Part shown: positions 26,045 through 33,651 of the stretch, piece after piece | Position numbering within the stretch: position 1 is the first letter of the stretch | Layout: each line of letters begins with the position of its first letter | Assembly: GCA_018674495.1 (NCBI GenBank) | Contig: JABHAA010000012.1 | Span: forward strand, 1-34,154 | From: Rhodospirillaceae bacterium | GTDB lineage: Bacteria > Pseudomonadota > Alphaproteobacteria > Rhodospirillales > UBA2165 | Reading direction: 5' to 3' | DNA: 34,154 nucleotides | Program-made: the position numbers and the translations under genes | Notes under the pieces: generated by a model | Databases searched by the model: none | Told to the model about the DNA's origin: nothing | Seen by the model: only the letters and a program-made list of their open reading frames with translations

Positions 26045-27412
26045 ATGGACCATCCCGATTTCAGTTTTCGCCAGGCATTGCAGCGGCTCGACTCGGCGGG
26101 GCTATTGTTAAAGGTCGAGGACGAGGTTGATACTGATCTGGAACTGACCAGCGTTCTCTTTAAGCAGCCCGAGCGGGCCATGCTGTTCAACAACGTCAAG
26201 GGCCACGATACCCGCGTGGTTGGCAATTTCCTCGGAGCTGAGGAAAATGTGCTCGCCATCTACCAGATGGACGTGGCGACGATCCGCAATTTCATCACCG
26301 AGGGCCTGACCAACCCGATCGCGCCCAAGCATGTGGAGTCCGGGCCGGTCCAGGCGGTGCAACGCAACAATCCCGATCTTCTAGAATATCTGCCCCTGCC
26401 CAGATACGCGCCCAATGATGGCGGGCGCTATATTTCCGGCGGCGTGGTTATCGCCAAGGACCCTGATAGCGGCGTCTTCAACGCATCGTACCACCGCTTC
26501 ATGCATGTGGACGGCAACAAGCTGGCGATCCAACTGGACCTCGGCCGCGATCTTCGCCATTTGTGGGAACAGGCCAAAGCCAAGGGCGAGCGGCTGCCCA
26601 TCGCCATCGTGCTCGGCGCCGACATCGGCATCCAGTATGCCGCCGGCATCATGGGCGCCCAGTTGCCCCGGGACATGGACGAATTTCATGTGGCATCGGG
26701 CATCTGCCGGGCGCCGGTGGAGCTGATCGATTGCAAGACTGTGCCCCTTAAAGTACCGGCCAACGCCGAAATAGTGATGGAAGGCTATATCTCGCCGGAC
26801 GAGGAAGTCGAAGAAGGTCCGTTCATGGAATTCATCGGCCTATATTCCGACGTCAGCCCGTCGCCGATCACCACCGTCGAATGCCTCTATCACCGCGAAG
26901 ATCCCATCTGGCACGTAATCATGACCAAGGAATCGCCGATCCTGCGCAAACATATTCTGGAAGGCGCGATCCTGAAGGCGGTGCAGGCTTCGGCGCCATG
27001 CGTCACCGACGTGGCGCTGACCGAGGGCGGGCTTTACCGGTTTCATTTGCATATCGCGGTGAAGAAAGAAAAAGCCGCCGACGAAGGCTATCAGCGCAAC
27101 GCCATCTTCGCCGCCATCGCGGCCTTGAAGGATCTGGACCTGATCATTGTTGTCGATGACGATATCGACATTCGCAATTGGACCGACGTAGAATGGGCCT
27201 TGGCCACGCGCTTTGATGCCTCCAAGGGCCTCATCCTGATGCCGGGATCGCGCGGCCACGAATATGTGCCCATATCCGAAGACGGCGTGCGCACCAAGTT
27301 GGGCATCGACGCCACTCTGCCCTTCGGCTTCGAAAAACGCCATTTCCGAGTGCCTATTCCACCGGCGGATTTGAGCAAATACACCACCAGCCTAGATCCA
27401 AGCGGCATCTAG
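26045..27412 (+). CDS. UbiD family decarboxylase (prenyl-FMN dependent)
   Basis: 455 residues with a start 15 bases after the monooxygenase gene. UbiD fold features: the N-terminal MLFNNVKGHDTRVVGNFLG stretch, a central GGVVIAKDPDSGVFNASYHR (about residue 135), a metal/substrate region EEVEEGPFMEFIGLYSDVS (about residue 255) and C-terminal KKEKAADEGYQRNAI (about residue 340). UbiD enzymes decarboxylate aromatic or unsaturated acids with prenylated FMN and a divalent metal in the cytoplasm. The gene for the prenyl-FMN synthase UbiX is not in the window. Together with the HpaB-type enzyme it suggests breakdown of a hydroxyaromatic acid. The exact substrate is open. Confidence 0.9.
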   Translation: MDHPDFSFRQALQRLDSAGLLLKVEDEVDTDLELTSVLFKQPERAMLFNNVKGHDTRVVGNFLGAEENVLAIYQMDVATIRNFITEGLTNPIAPKHVESGPVQAVQRNNPDLLEYLPLPRYAPNDGGRYISGGVVIAKDPDSGVFNASYHRFMHVDGNKLAIQLDLGRDLRHLWEQAKAKGERLPIAIVLGADIGIQYAAGIMGAQLPRDMDEFHVASGICRAPVELIDCKTVPLKVPANAEIVMEGYISPDEEVEEGPFMEFIGLYSDVSPSPITTVECLYHREDPIWHVIMTKESPILRKHILEGAILKAVQASAPCVTDVALTEGGLYRFHLHIAVKKEKAADEGYQRNAIFAAIAALKDLDLIIVVDDDIDIRNWTDVEWALATRFDASKGLILMPGSRGHEYVPISEDGVRTKLGIDATLPFGFEKRHFRVPIPPADLSKYTTSLDPSGI

Positions 27413-27493
27413 GCGCTATCCATAGCCGTCATCCAAACAGAAGGCGTCCAGGACGCCAATTACGACAACCGCACCGCATCTGAAAAGTTGGGT

Positions 27494-28471
27494 CTATCTG
27501 TCTGATCCGAGCACTGATTTTTCGTCCTCGATAAACCAGGACGGCGTCCGGTAGCCCGCCAGTTTGCGTTTCTTCATAAACGATTTGTAGATTTTGGCCC
27601 GCTCCGGATCATCGCTCCGCTTGTGCTGATAGGGGCAGACATCGACGCAGATATGGCAATATTCCTCGCGAAATCGCGACGCTTCGAAACAAGTTGGAAT
27701 ATGCACTGGCCAGCGCTTGACGCCATCGGTGACGACGAAATCCTGGCTGGAGCGGATGGCGCCGGGGGGGCAATTCTGTTCGCACAGGCGGCAGTTTTCG
27801 CAAGTTTTCTGAACGCCGAATATGTTGGCGGAGCCTATTTCAAGGGGCGCGTCGGTGGTCACGAAACCGGGCCGGAACCCGGCGCCGAAGGTGGGGTGAA
27901 CCAGACTGCCATGCTTGCCCAACTCGCCCATACCGGATGCATATAATGCAGGGATCGCCTGGATATCGCCGGTGCCGTTGTGATCGGCGATGGCCTGAAA
28001 TCCGAGCCCGCGAATATGGGCGGCCAGCAGGGTGGAAACACGGGCGCACTCCACATAGGTCTCGAACGCTTCGCGCTCTACCGCCAGGGCGCCATCCAGC
28101 ACCTTGGCATAATCTTCGGGCACAATGACCGAAATGATCGTCGGCAGATCGAACGCCGAGCCCAGATTGATCATCGAAGGTGTCAGCGCCGCAAATCCTA
28201 TATCGCCGGCGCCGAGCTCCAACCCTTTGGCCTTGATCAGGGGGCTGATGCGCTCCGCATCCTGGCCTTCGGGCCGCTTAGGGTTTACCGGACCATCGCG
28301 ATCCGCCACATAGGCCATCCAGCGCTGCATACAGGCGTGCAGATCGAAGCCTTGCGCATTGGGACGGTCTTTGCGGTAAAAGGGAACTTCCTTAAGGCCC
28401 TTTTCCTCCATGATCTCCCGGACCAGCGGATCGTCAGGTCCACCGCGCCGAAACTCCACGATGCCTTTCAT
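27494..28471 (-). CDS. Reductive-dehalogenase-like 2x[4Fe-4S] protein
   Basis: 325 residues from ATG 28471 (MKGIVEFRRGGPDD); a TTG start eight codons earlier is possible. Two ferredoxin-like motifs lie in the C-terminal third: Cys224, 227, 230, 234 (CENCRLCEQNCP) and Cys261, 272, 275, 279 (ending YCHICVDVCPY). Before them is GELGKHGSLVHPTFGAGFRP (about residue 180), typical of the base-off cobalamin domain of reductive dehalogenases and of QueG. It lacks the TAT signal peptide of respiratory enzymes and is short. It would be a cytoplasmic cobalamin-dependent reductase of unknown substrate, perhaps a halogenated aromatic. QueG is less likely because the second cluster lacks its usual surroundings. 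Confidence 0.78.
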   Translation of the reverse strand: MKGIVEFRRGGPDDPLVREIMEEKGLKEVPFYRKDRPNAQGFDLHACMQRWMAYVADRDGPVNPKRPEGQDAERISPLIKAKGLELGAGDIGFAALTPSMINLGSAFDLPTIISVIVPEDYAKVLDGALAVEREAFETYVECARVSTLLAAHIRGLGFQAIADHNGTGDIQAIPALYASGMGELGKHGSLVHPTFGAGFRPGFVTTDAPLEIGSANIFGVQKTCENCRLCEQNCPPGAIRSSQDFVVTDGVKRWPVHIPTCFEASRFREEYCHICVDVCPYQHKRSDDPERAKIYKSFMKKRKLAGYRTPSWFIEDEKSVLGSDR

Positions 28472-28635
28472 GGGCGACCCATTTCTGTTTTCCAATCACG
28501 CATAAATTAACAGCCCTATGGATTTCGGCAATTGCAATTCGGCGGCGCGCCACCTTATTCAATGTCCGGATGCAAAAGTCTAAACGATACTTGGTATCAA
28601 ATTATTCCTTTGGACGCTCTGTATTCCGACTTACC

Positions 28636-28655
28636 GCCCTTTTTCAGCCAAGGGC
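28636..28655 (-). terminator. Weak hairpin after the MOSC gene
   Basis: GCCCTT and AAGGGC form a 6-bp stem with an eight-base loop, nine bases beyond the MOSC stop codon on the minus strand. No clear T-tract follows. It may end the SGNH-P450-MOSC transcript. Confidence 0.3.
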
Positions 28656-28663
28656 TTTAGTAA

Positions 28664-29140
28664 CTATAGTGGCCTGACTGTATCACCATTCCGAATCGTG
28701 CCGCCGGTGACAATACGGCAATTGAGACCGCTGCGGTTGATGAGAGACTTGAACAGACTTTTTATGCCAAGAAGATCTTCCAAATACTGGCAAGGAATAT
28801 TTAGGCGCATGCCTTCGAGGACCACGTCATCACCGATCTGAAAATGCCGCCCGACCAGATGGTTGAGCGGCGCGCCTTCGGTGACCACGTTGCGCCGGGT
28901 TTCTTCCGGCTTCAATGTGATATCCCAATCCCTGGCCAAAGCCTCCAAAGTCTCGGTCTCAATTAAAGTGATTTGCCGGCCGATCTCCGGCTTGTCGGAA
29001 TAACTTCCAGTGCCGAGTGTATAGCGGTCGCCCTCGATACCGACGCCGGTGATGCAGACCAGTTGGTCTTTAAAGCCCAGCGGCTCGGATTTCGCGGCGC
29101 AACTGTGCAGCGACAGCACTCGCCCTTCCCACATATCCAT
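28664..29140 (-). CDS. MOSC domain-containing protein
   Basis: 158 residues from ATG 29140 with AGGAG three bases from the start. MOSC family features: the early VLSLHSCAAK stretch, GVGIEGDRYTLGTG near residue 34, ETRRNVVTEGAPLNHLVGR near residue 80 and the C-terminal GLNCRIVTGGTIRNGD with the conserved Cys region. MOSC proteins bind molybdenum cofactor or carry sulfur and act in reductase or sulfur-transfer systems. It follows the P450 gene after six bases and so belongs to the same run. No partner ferredoxin is in the window. Role unclear. Confidence 0.87.
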   Translation of the reverse strand: MDMWEGRVLSLHSCAAKSEPLGFKDQLVCITGVGIEGDRYTLGTGSYSDKPEIGRQITLIETETLEALARDWDITLKPEETRRNVVTEGAPLNHLVGRHFQIGDDVVLEGMRLNIPCQYLEDLLGIKSLFKSLINRSGLNCRIVTGGTIRNGDTVRPL

Positions 29141-29146
29141 TTACTC

Positions 29147-30364
29147 CTAGACCCCGGTCAGGCGCAGCGGCAGGCTGTCCAAAACCCGGAGGGTGTTGTT
29201 GAGACGAATTTTAGCCGGACCGGTTGGCTCGATCAATTCGATACGCGCCAGCATAGCCTTCAAGATGGCCTCGGCCTCCATCTGGGTGATGCGCATACCG
29301 ACGCAGCGGTGAACGCCGTTGCCCCAGGCCAGATGACCGGACGGTTTGCGCGCGATATCGAACCGGTCGGGATCATCCCAGCGCCTTGGGTCCCGATTGG
29401 CGCCGCCCAGGAACAGCACCAATTTTTCGTTATCGCCAACCGGAACCCCGGAAAGCTCGGTGGCCATGGCCGAGGTGCGGAAAAATGTCTGTACCGGGCC
29501 TTCCACGCGGATCGCCTCTTCGAAGGCAAAATTGATCAGCGATGGATCGGAGCGAAGCAGCGCCCACTGATCCGGGTTTTGCGCAAACAGGTTCAGCATA
29601 TTGCCGATGCCGGAAACGGTGGTATCAACACCCGCTGACAAGAGCGAGCGCACCAGAAGACCAGCTTCGTCCGGGCTCACATCGCCGGCTTCCGCGCCCT
29701 CATAAATTATTTGCCCAATGCTGCCCTGCGCCAGCACATCGCGCTTGCAATGCTCCGTAACCCAGGCGCTGGCGTTGGGTATCTTTTCCAAAGCCCCTTT
29801 GAACAACCGGTTCGGCGGCCCGAATATATTGAAAATTTGGTTGCCATAAATCAGCAGGTTCTCGCGACCCTCGCTGCCAAGCCCAACCACGTCCGGGAAC
29901 ACCTTAATCGGATAGGCAATGGCGATATCGTCCATACCGTCGATGTCACCCTTTTCCAGCGCCGCATCGATGATGGCCACGGCATCGGCCTCAAACTTCT
30001 CTTGCAGCGCAGAAATATTCTTCTGGCTGAGGGCGTGGCCCATGACGTTGCGCGCTCTGGTGTGTTCGGGCGGGTCGGCTTCGATCAGGAGGCTCGGCGG
30101 GCAGAACGGTTTCTCCGTTTTGAAATTGGCGATGCCGACGCCGGCGGACGAGCAAAAGCGTTTGTAATCTTTTAGTACCTCGGACGCCTCGTCGTGCCGC
30201 GCCGTCGCCCAGATGCCGTAGCGGGACAACCAGACCAGCGGTCCGGCCTCGCGAATCTGGTCATGATAGGGATAGGGGTTTTCCAGAAATTTATCGCTGA
30301 ACGGATCGCAATCCAGATTGGGAACGCCCGCCCGTTCAATCACTGCCGCTGGTGCTGAATTCAT
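29147..30364 (-). CDS. Cytochrome P450
   Basis: 405 residues from ATG 30364 (MNSAPAAVIERAG), with GGGAGG immediately upstream. P450 hallmarks: I-helix region LLSAGVDTT (oxygen-activation Thr), K-helix EEAIR (ExxR), and the haem-binding loop HLAWGNGVHRCVG with Cys354. It inserts an oxygen atom into an organic substrate using electrons from a ferredoxin and reductase, neither of which lies in the window. The start overlaps the end of the SGNH hydrolase gene by 29 bases in another frame; the ribosome site is inside that gene. Length is normal for bacterial P450s. Substrate unknown. Confidence 0.93.
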   Translation of the reverse strand: MNSAPAAVIERAGVPNLDCDPFSDKFLENPYPYHDQIREAGPLVWLSRYGIWATARHDEASEVLKDYKRFCSSAGVGIANFKTEKPFCPPSLLIEADPPEHTRARNVMGHALSQKNISALQEKFEADAVAIIDAALEKGDIDGMDDIAIAYPIKVFPDVVGLGSEGRENLLIYGNQIFNIFGPPNRLFKGALEKIPNASAWVTEHCKRDVLAQGSIGQIIYEGAEAGDVSPDEAGLLVRSLLSAGVDTTVSGIGNMLNLFAQNPDQWALLRSDPSLINFAFEEAIRVEGPVQTFFRTSAMATELSGVPVGDNEKLVLFLGGANRDPRRWDDPDRFDIARKPSGHLAWGNGVHRCVGMRITQMEAEAILKAMLARIELIEPTGPAKIRLNNTLRVLDSLPLRLTGV

Positions 30365-31520
30365 GATTTCCTCCCTCCCCAAATTGCTTCAAAAATACCT
30401 CCGCCGTCAATGCGTGGCCTTTCTCATTCCAATGGAAATCACCTGGGATGAAATAGCGCATCAACGTATCCACCGAAGCGCCGTCCGTATAGGCGGCGAA
30501 CAAATCGATAAATTGGACGCCCCGCACCGCCGCCCATTGCCGCCAGAACCCTAGATGGCGGGGCGCTTCGGGGTCGAACAGAATCTGATCGGGCCAGGGA
30601 TAAACTGCCAGTGTCATTGGAACGTCCATGCGTTGGAGATAGCGCAACAGCCGATCCAGGCGGTCGGCGGCTTTCTGCCTTCCCTCGATACCATATTCGC
30701 GCCAAGCCACATCATCGTAGGTCCATTTACTGGCCGATTTTTCGGTCGTCGCATAAATCTGCAGTTCGGCGTCGCTAATCTTGAAGATACTACCGCCGCT
30801 TTCCTTTGCCACTCTCAAGCGCAACTTGATCGCCTTGCGTCCAGCGCCGATCTGATCGCGGATTAAGGTAATCATGCGCCCGAGTAGCGAATTATCGCGC
30901 AAAAAATGACCGATCACGTGGGAGGTTTTTTCCGGCATCTTCGGCGGCACGATCAGATTTCCACCGGGATCCACCCGGTAGTTGCGGGCCTCGTCGAAAA
31001 TGTCGGAAACATCCAGGAATACAACCACGTGATCAAATTTTAGGCCGGCCTTCTCTACCAGATAGCGGGTCTTCAAGTCATAGATGATAGGTGCGTAGGA
31101 GCCGACGCCAGCGTTCAGCACTTCAATATTTTTGGGCGCCAACGAGCGCTGGATGTGTCCGGCAAAGGTCTTGGCAAAGCTATAGCCGGCGCCTTCGGTG
31201 AACGAATCGCCGAGCAGCAACAGGCGCTTACCCGTGGCCCTAGCCATGACCGCGCGCGGGCTCCGATCCTTGAAGCCGAGGGAATTGGTGGCAAAGCTGT
31301 ACACCAACCGGCCCCAGCGTTCCCTCACCTGACGCCCGGGTGCAAAGCCATGATGGAAGTCCTGGGAGCGGATGCGATGATCCATGTTAGGAAAGCTGGC
31401 GCCCCAAATATCAGTAGTACGTCTCAAGATTTGCGCCAAGGCAACGTCCATCACCAGGATAATCAAGACTATGATCAACACCGGTTTCAGGCGAAATTTC
31501 AATTTTACAAACAAACCCAT
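30336..31520 (-). CDS. SGNH/GDSL-like hydrolase, membrane-anchored
   Basis: 394 residues from ATG 31520 (MGLFVKLKFRLKPVL); an in-frame ATG at 31559 is possible and neither has a clear ribosome site. A hydrophobic segment at residues about 12-32 is a membrane anchor or uncleaved signal. The catalytic block I is LLLLGDSFTEGAG with Ser106, and the C-terminal DFHWNEKGHALT carries the Asp-His pair of SGNH esterases. Such proteins de-acetylate or modify surface polysaccharides, or act as esterases in the periplasm. The polysaccharide-type genes nearby fit this. Its transcript runs into the P450 gene, a surprising partner. Confidence 0.83.
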   Translation of the reverse strand: MGLFVKLKFRLKPVLIIVLIILVMDVALAQILRRTTDIWGASFPNMDHRIRSQDFHHGFAPGRQVRERWGRLVYSFATNSLGFKDRSPRAVMARATGKRLLLLGDSFTEGAGYSFAKTFAGHIQRSLAPKNIEVLNAGVGSYAPIIYDLKTRYLVEKAGLKFDHVVVFLDVSDIFDEARNYRVDPGGNLIVPPKMPEKTSHVIGHFLRDNSLLGRMITLIRDQIGAGRKAIKLRLRVAKESGGSIFKISDAELQIYATTEKSASKWTYDDVAWREYGIEGRQKAADRLDRLLRYLQRMDVPMTLAVYPWPDQILFDPEAPRHLGFWRQWAAVRGVQFIDLFAAYTDGASVDTLMRYFIPGDFHWNEKGHALTAEVFLKQFGEGGNHEFSTSGSD

Positions 31521-31621
31521 GGAATAATTTAGCACGCCCGGTGCGCACCCGGAAACCATGGCGCTGGCATTACAGATCTAATCCTGGTTAGTAGCCACAT
31601 GGCAACGGAACTCCTTTCGCT

Positions 31622-32434
31622 ATGAGCAGCACGGTCAGCCGGCTCCTGATCACTGGCGCCCGTGCTTTGACATGGCCGATGAAGTCCTACCGGCGCGCCA
31701 ATACCCTCGCCCAGGTTTCCGAGGGGCTAGTACAGCACCTTTCGATGCCAGTGCCCGGGGGCAATATAAAGTTTGAATCCCGAACCGCCCGGTCTTTGCA
31801 CGACGCCAATTCGATCACCCATGGCGAGCCCGAAACCGTCGCCTGGATCAATGACCTGCCGGAAGCATCAATGCTTTGGGACATTGGCGCCAATATCGGC
31901 GTCTATTCGCTTTACGCAGCCTTCGTACGAAACATCCGCGTCGCCGCGTTCGAGCCCAGCGCCGCCAGCCACGCCGCCTTGTGTCGCAATATTGAAATCA
32001 ACTCACTCGGCGAAATGATCCAGCCATTCTGCCTGGCCTTGAGCGATGTCAGCGGCGTCGATTACCTTTACATGGCGAACACCGACGCCGGCCATTCCAT
32101 GCATGCCTTTGCCCAAAACACTTCCACCGAGGGCACCATCGAGACACAATTCAAACAATCGGTTATCGGCTATTCCATTGATGATTTCCTGGCCGCCTTT
32201 GATGTGCCGGCCCCCGATTACGTCAAGCTGGATGTGGACAGCATCGAGACCAAAATTATTGCCGGCGCCAGAAACACACTCACCGGCCACGTCAAATCAA
32301 TCCTGGTCGAAGCCGATCAGCCGGCGGAGCGGAGCGGAGACAGCGAGATTATAAAGCTGTTGGACGGCATGGGCTTCCAGATGCGCCCCGGCGCTGGCGA
32401 TGCCCGAAATTACATCTTCGATAAAATGCCCTGA
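31622..32434 (+). CDS. FkbM family methyltransferase
   Basis: 270 residues. The SAM-binding loop is WDIGANIGVYSLYAAF (about residues 83-98), followed by the acidic strand end VAAFEPSAASHAALCRNIE and the C-terminal DYVKLDVDSIETKIIAGA block (about residue 200), both standard in the FkbM family. These enzymes O-methylate sugars or other hydroxyl groups, often on surface glycans. The short head (MSSTVSRLL) has no clear ribosome site of standard form. It converges with the CNBD gene, with eight bases between stops. No glycosyltransferase is in the window. Confidence 0.88.
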   Translation: MSSTVSRLLITGARALTWPMKSYRRANTLAQVSEGLVQHLSMPVPGGNIKFESRTARSLHDANSITHGEPETVAWINDLPEASMLWDIGANIGVYSLYAAFVRNIRVAAFEPSAASHAALCRNIEINSLGEMIQPFCLALSDVSGVDYLYMANTDAGHSMHAFAQNTSTEGTIETQFKQSVIGYSIDDFLAAFDVPAPDYVKLDVDSIETKIIAGARNTLTGHVKSILVEADQPAERSGDSEIIKLLDGMGFQMRPGAGDARNYIFDKMP

Positions 32435-32442
32435 TTAGCGGA

Positions 32443-32862
32443 CTACTCTTTCACCTTGTAAGAATTGAAGCTTTCCGGCTGATGGAACACAACATCCGGC
32501 TCGATCGTTTTCGCGTTGGATGCATCCAGTTGCTCCATCAAGGACCGGATATGCCGGATCAGGTTGGCAACCAAAGATTTCAACAGCGCGCTCGATCCAT
32601 TGAGTTCGCTTTCAAACGCTTCTTGCGGCACCAGAAAACAAATGCTGTCCTGTTTCGCCCGCGCCGTCGCGGTGCGCGGCTTGTCGCTGATCAGCGCCAT
32701 TTCGCCGAATATCTGCCCAGCCTCAATCTCGCCGAGCACCGTATCCTCGCCATCGATGTCCCGGGATATTTCGACAACGCCTGACGCTAACAGGAACGCC
32801 GTATCGCCAGCTGCATTCTCCTCGAAGATACACTCCCCGGCGGTAAATTGTTTTTGGTCCAT
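32443..32862 (-). CDS. Cyclic nucleotide-binding domain protein (stand-alone)
   Basis: 139 residues from ATG 32862 (MDQKQFTAGECIFEEN), with GGGGA seven bases upstream; an ATG at 32925 is in frame but lies near a palindrome and has no site. The whole protein is one CNBD/cAMP-receptor-like beta-roll: FTAGECIFEENAAGDTAFLL, then FGEMALISDKPRTATARA (phosphate-binding cassette with Arg). A helix of about 40 residues follows; no DNA-binding helix-turn-helix is present. It probably senses cAMP or cGMP, or is a regulatory subunit for a partner elsewhere. Confidence 0.87.
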   Translation of the reverse strand: MDQKQFTAGECIFEENAAGDTAFLLASGVVEISRDIDGEDTVLGEIEAGQIFGEMALISDKPRTATARAKQDSICFLVPQEAFESELNGSSALLKSLVANLIRHIRSLMEQLDASNAKTIEPDVVFHQPESFNSYKVKE

Positions 32863-32900
32863 ATCCGATTCCCCTTTTCCTTGACGCGGCCAGACTATCA

Positions 32901-32926
32901 TTGTTTGAGCCATGGCTCCGAACAAT
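32901..32926. promoter_or_regulatory. Operator-like inverted repeat upstream of the CNBD gene
   Basis: A perfect 12-base palindrome GAGCCATGGCTC at 32907-32918 is flanked by TTGTT (32901-32905) and AACAA (32922-32926), giving a longer imperfect dyad. It lies about 40 bases before the CNBD start and in the divergent gap to the SxtJ gene, so it could regulate either. The binding protein is unknown. Confidence 0.35.
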
Positions 32927-33032
32927 TTATATGGTATTTCGCGCCGGCACTTGAAGTCTTTTATCGTTTTGGCATTATCCTTGACGTATAACGGGCAGCC
33001 GAAACCCCGGCATTGGAAACAGCGGAACCTAA

Positions 33033-33467
33033 ATGGCTAAGAAACCCGGCTTTCACGAGAACCTGGGGCGCGAGCACACCGTTAAAACCTCTTCGAACCG
33101 TTCCTTCGGATTGGTGTTTGCGGTTGTTTTCGCAGCTCTTGCGCTGCTGCCGCTGATCAGCGGCAATCCGCCCAACTGGTGGCTGGCGGCAATCGCGGCG
33201 GCGTTCCTTCTCGCGGCATTGCTTGTCCCGGCCATCCTCCGCCCGCTCAACATCGTCTGGCAAAAATTCGGCGAGATTTTGCACGCCATCGTTAACCCGC
33301 TGACCATGGGCATCTTGTTTTTTCTGACGGTGACGCCGACGGCGCTTATCATGCGCGTCTTTGGCAAGGTTCCGCTGCACCTGAAATTCGATTCGGATGC
33401 CGACACATATTGGATCGAAAGAGACCCGCCGGGGCCGGAACCCGATTCCATGAACCGACAGTTTTAG
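33033..33467 (+). CDS. SxtJ-family membrane protein
   Basis: 144 residues. Two or three hydrophobic segments (about residues 25-43, 50-68 and 90-108) follow a short polar head (MAKKPGFHENLGREHTVK). The PAILRPLNIVWQKFGEILHA stretch (about residue 68) and MGILFFLTVTPTALIMRVFG are typical of the SxtJ family, first seen in saxitoxin clusters but common next to carbamoyltransferases in polysaccharide clusters. It is followed after 22 bases by a DUF5989 gene and then a carbamoyltransferase gene, the known order. Molecular role unknown. Confidence 0.87.
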   Translation: MAKKPGFHENLGREHTVKTSSNRSFGLVFAVVFAALALLPLISGNPPNWWLAAIAAAFLLAALLVPAILRPLNIVWQKFGEILHAIVNPLTMGILFFLTVTPTALIMRVFGKVPLHLKFDSDADTYWIERDPPGPEPDSMNRQF

Positions 33468-33489
33468 GCCAGGAAATAATAGGAATATC

Positions 33490-33639
33490 ATGTCATTCAT
33501 CGCCGAGCTTTGGTCCTTTCTACGCATGCGAAAAAAATATTGGCTATTGCCGATCATGGTCATGTTCGTTTTGTTCGGCGGGCTGTTGGTGTTGAGCCAA
33601 GGCTCCGCCGTCGCGCCTTTCATCTACACATTGTTCTAG
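33490..33639 (+). CDS. DUF5989 family small membrane protein
   Basis: 49 residues, too short for most gene finders. It begins MSFIAELWSFLRMRKKYWLL, has one hydrophobic helix (about residues 18-37) and ends SQGSAVAPFIYTLF, the conserved tail of the DUF5989 family. AGGAAT lies four bases before the start. Such proteins occur between SxtJ and the carbamoyltransferase in many clusters and may help recruit the enzyme to the membrane; that is inference. Confidence 0.87.
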   Translation: MSFIAELWSFLRMRKKYWLLPIMVMFVLFGGLLVLSQGSAVAPFIYTLF

Positions 33640-33651
33640 GCCGCCACCGTA

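Noticed and set aside
27443..27457. GGCGTCC/GGACGCC palindrome between UbiD and RdhA-like genes as a terminator
   Set aside because: Stem with a one-base centre cannot form a usual hairpin loop and no T-tract follows.
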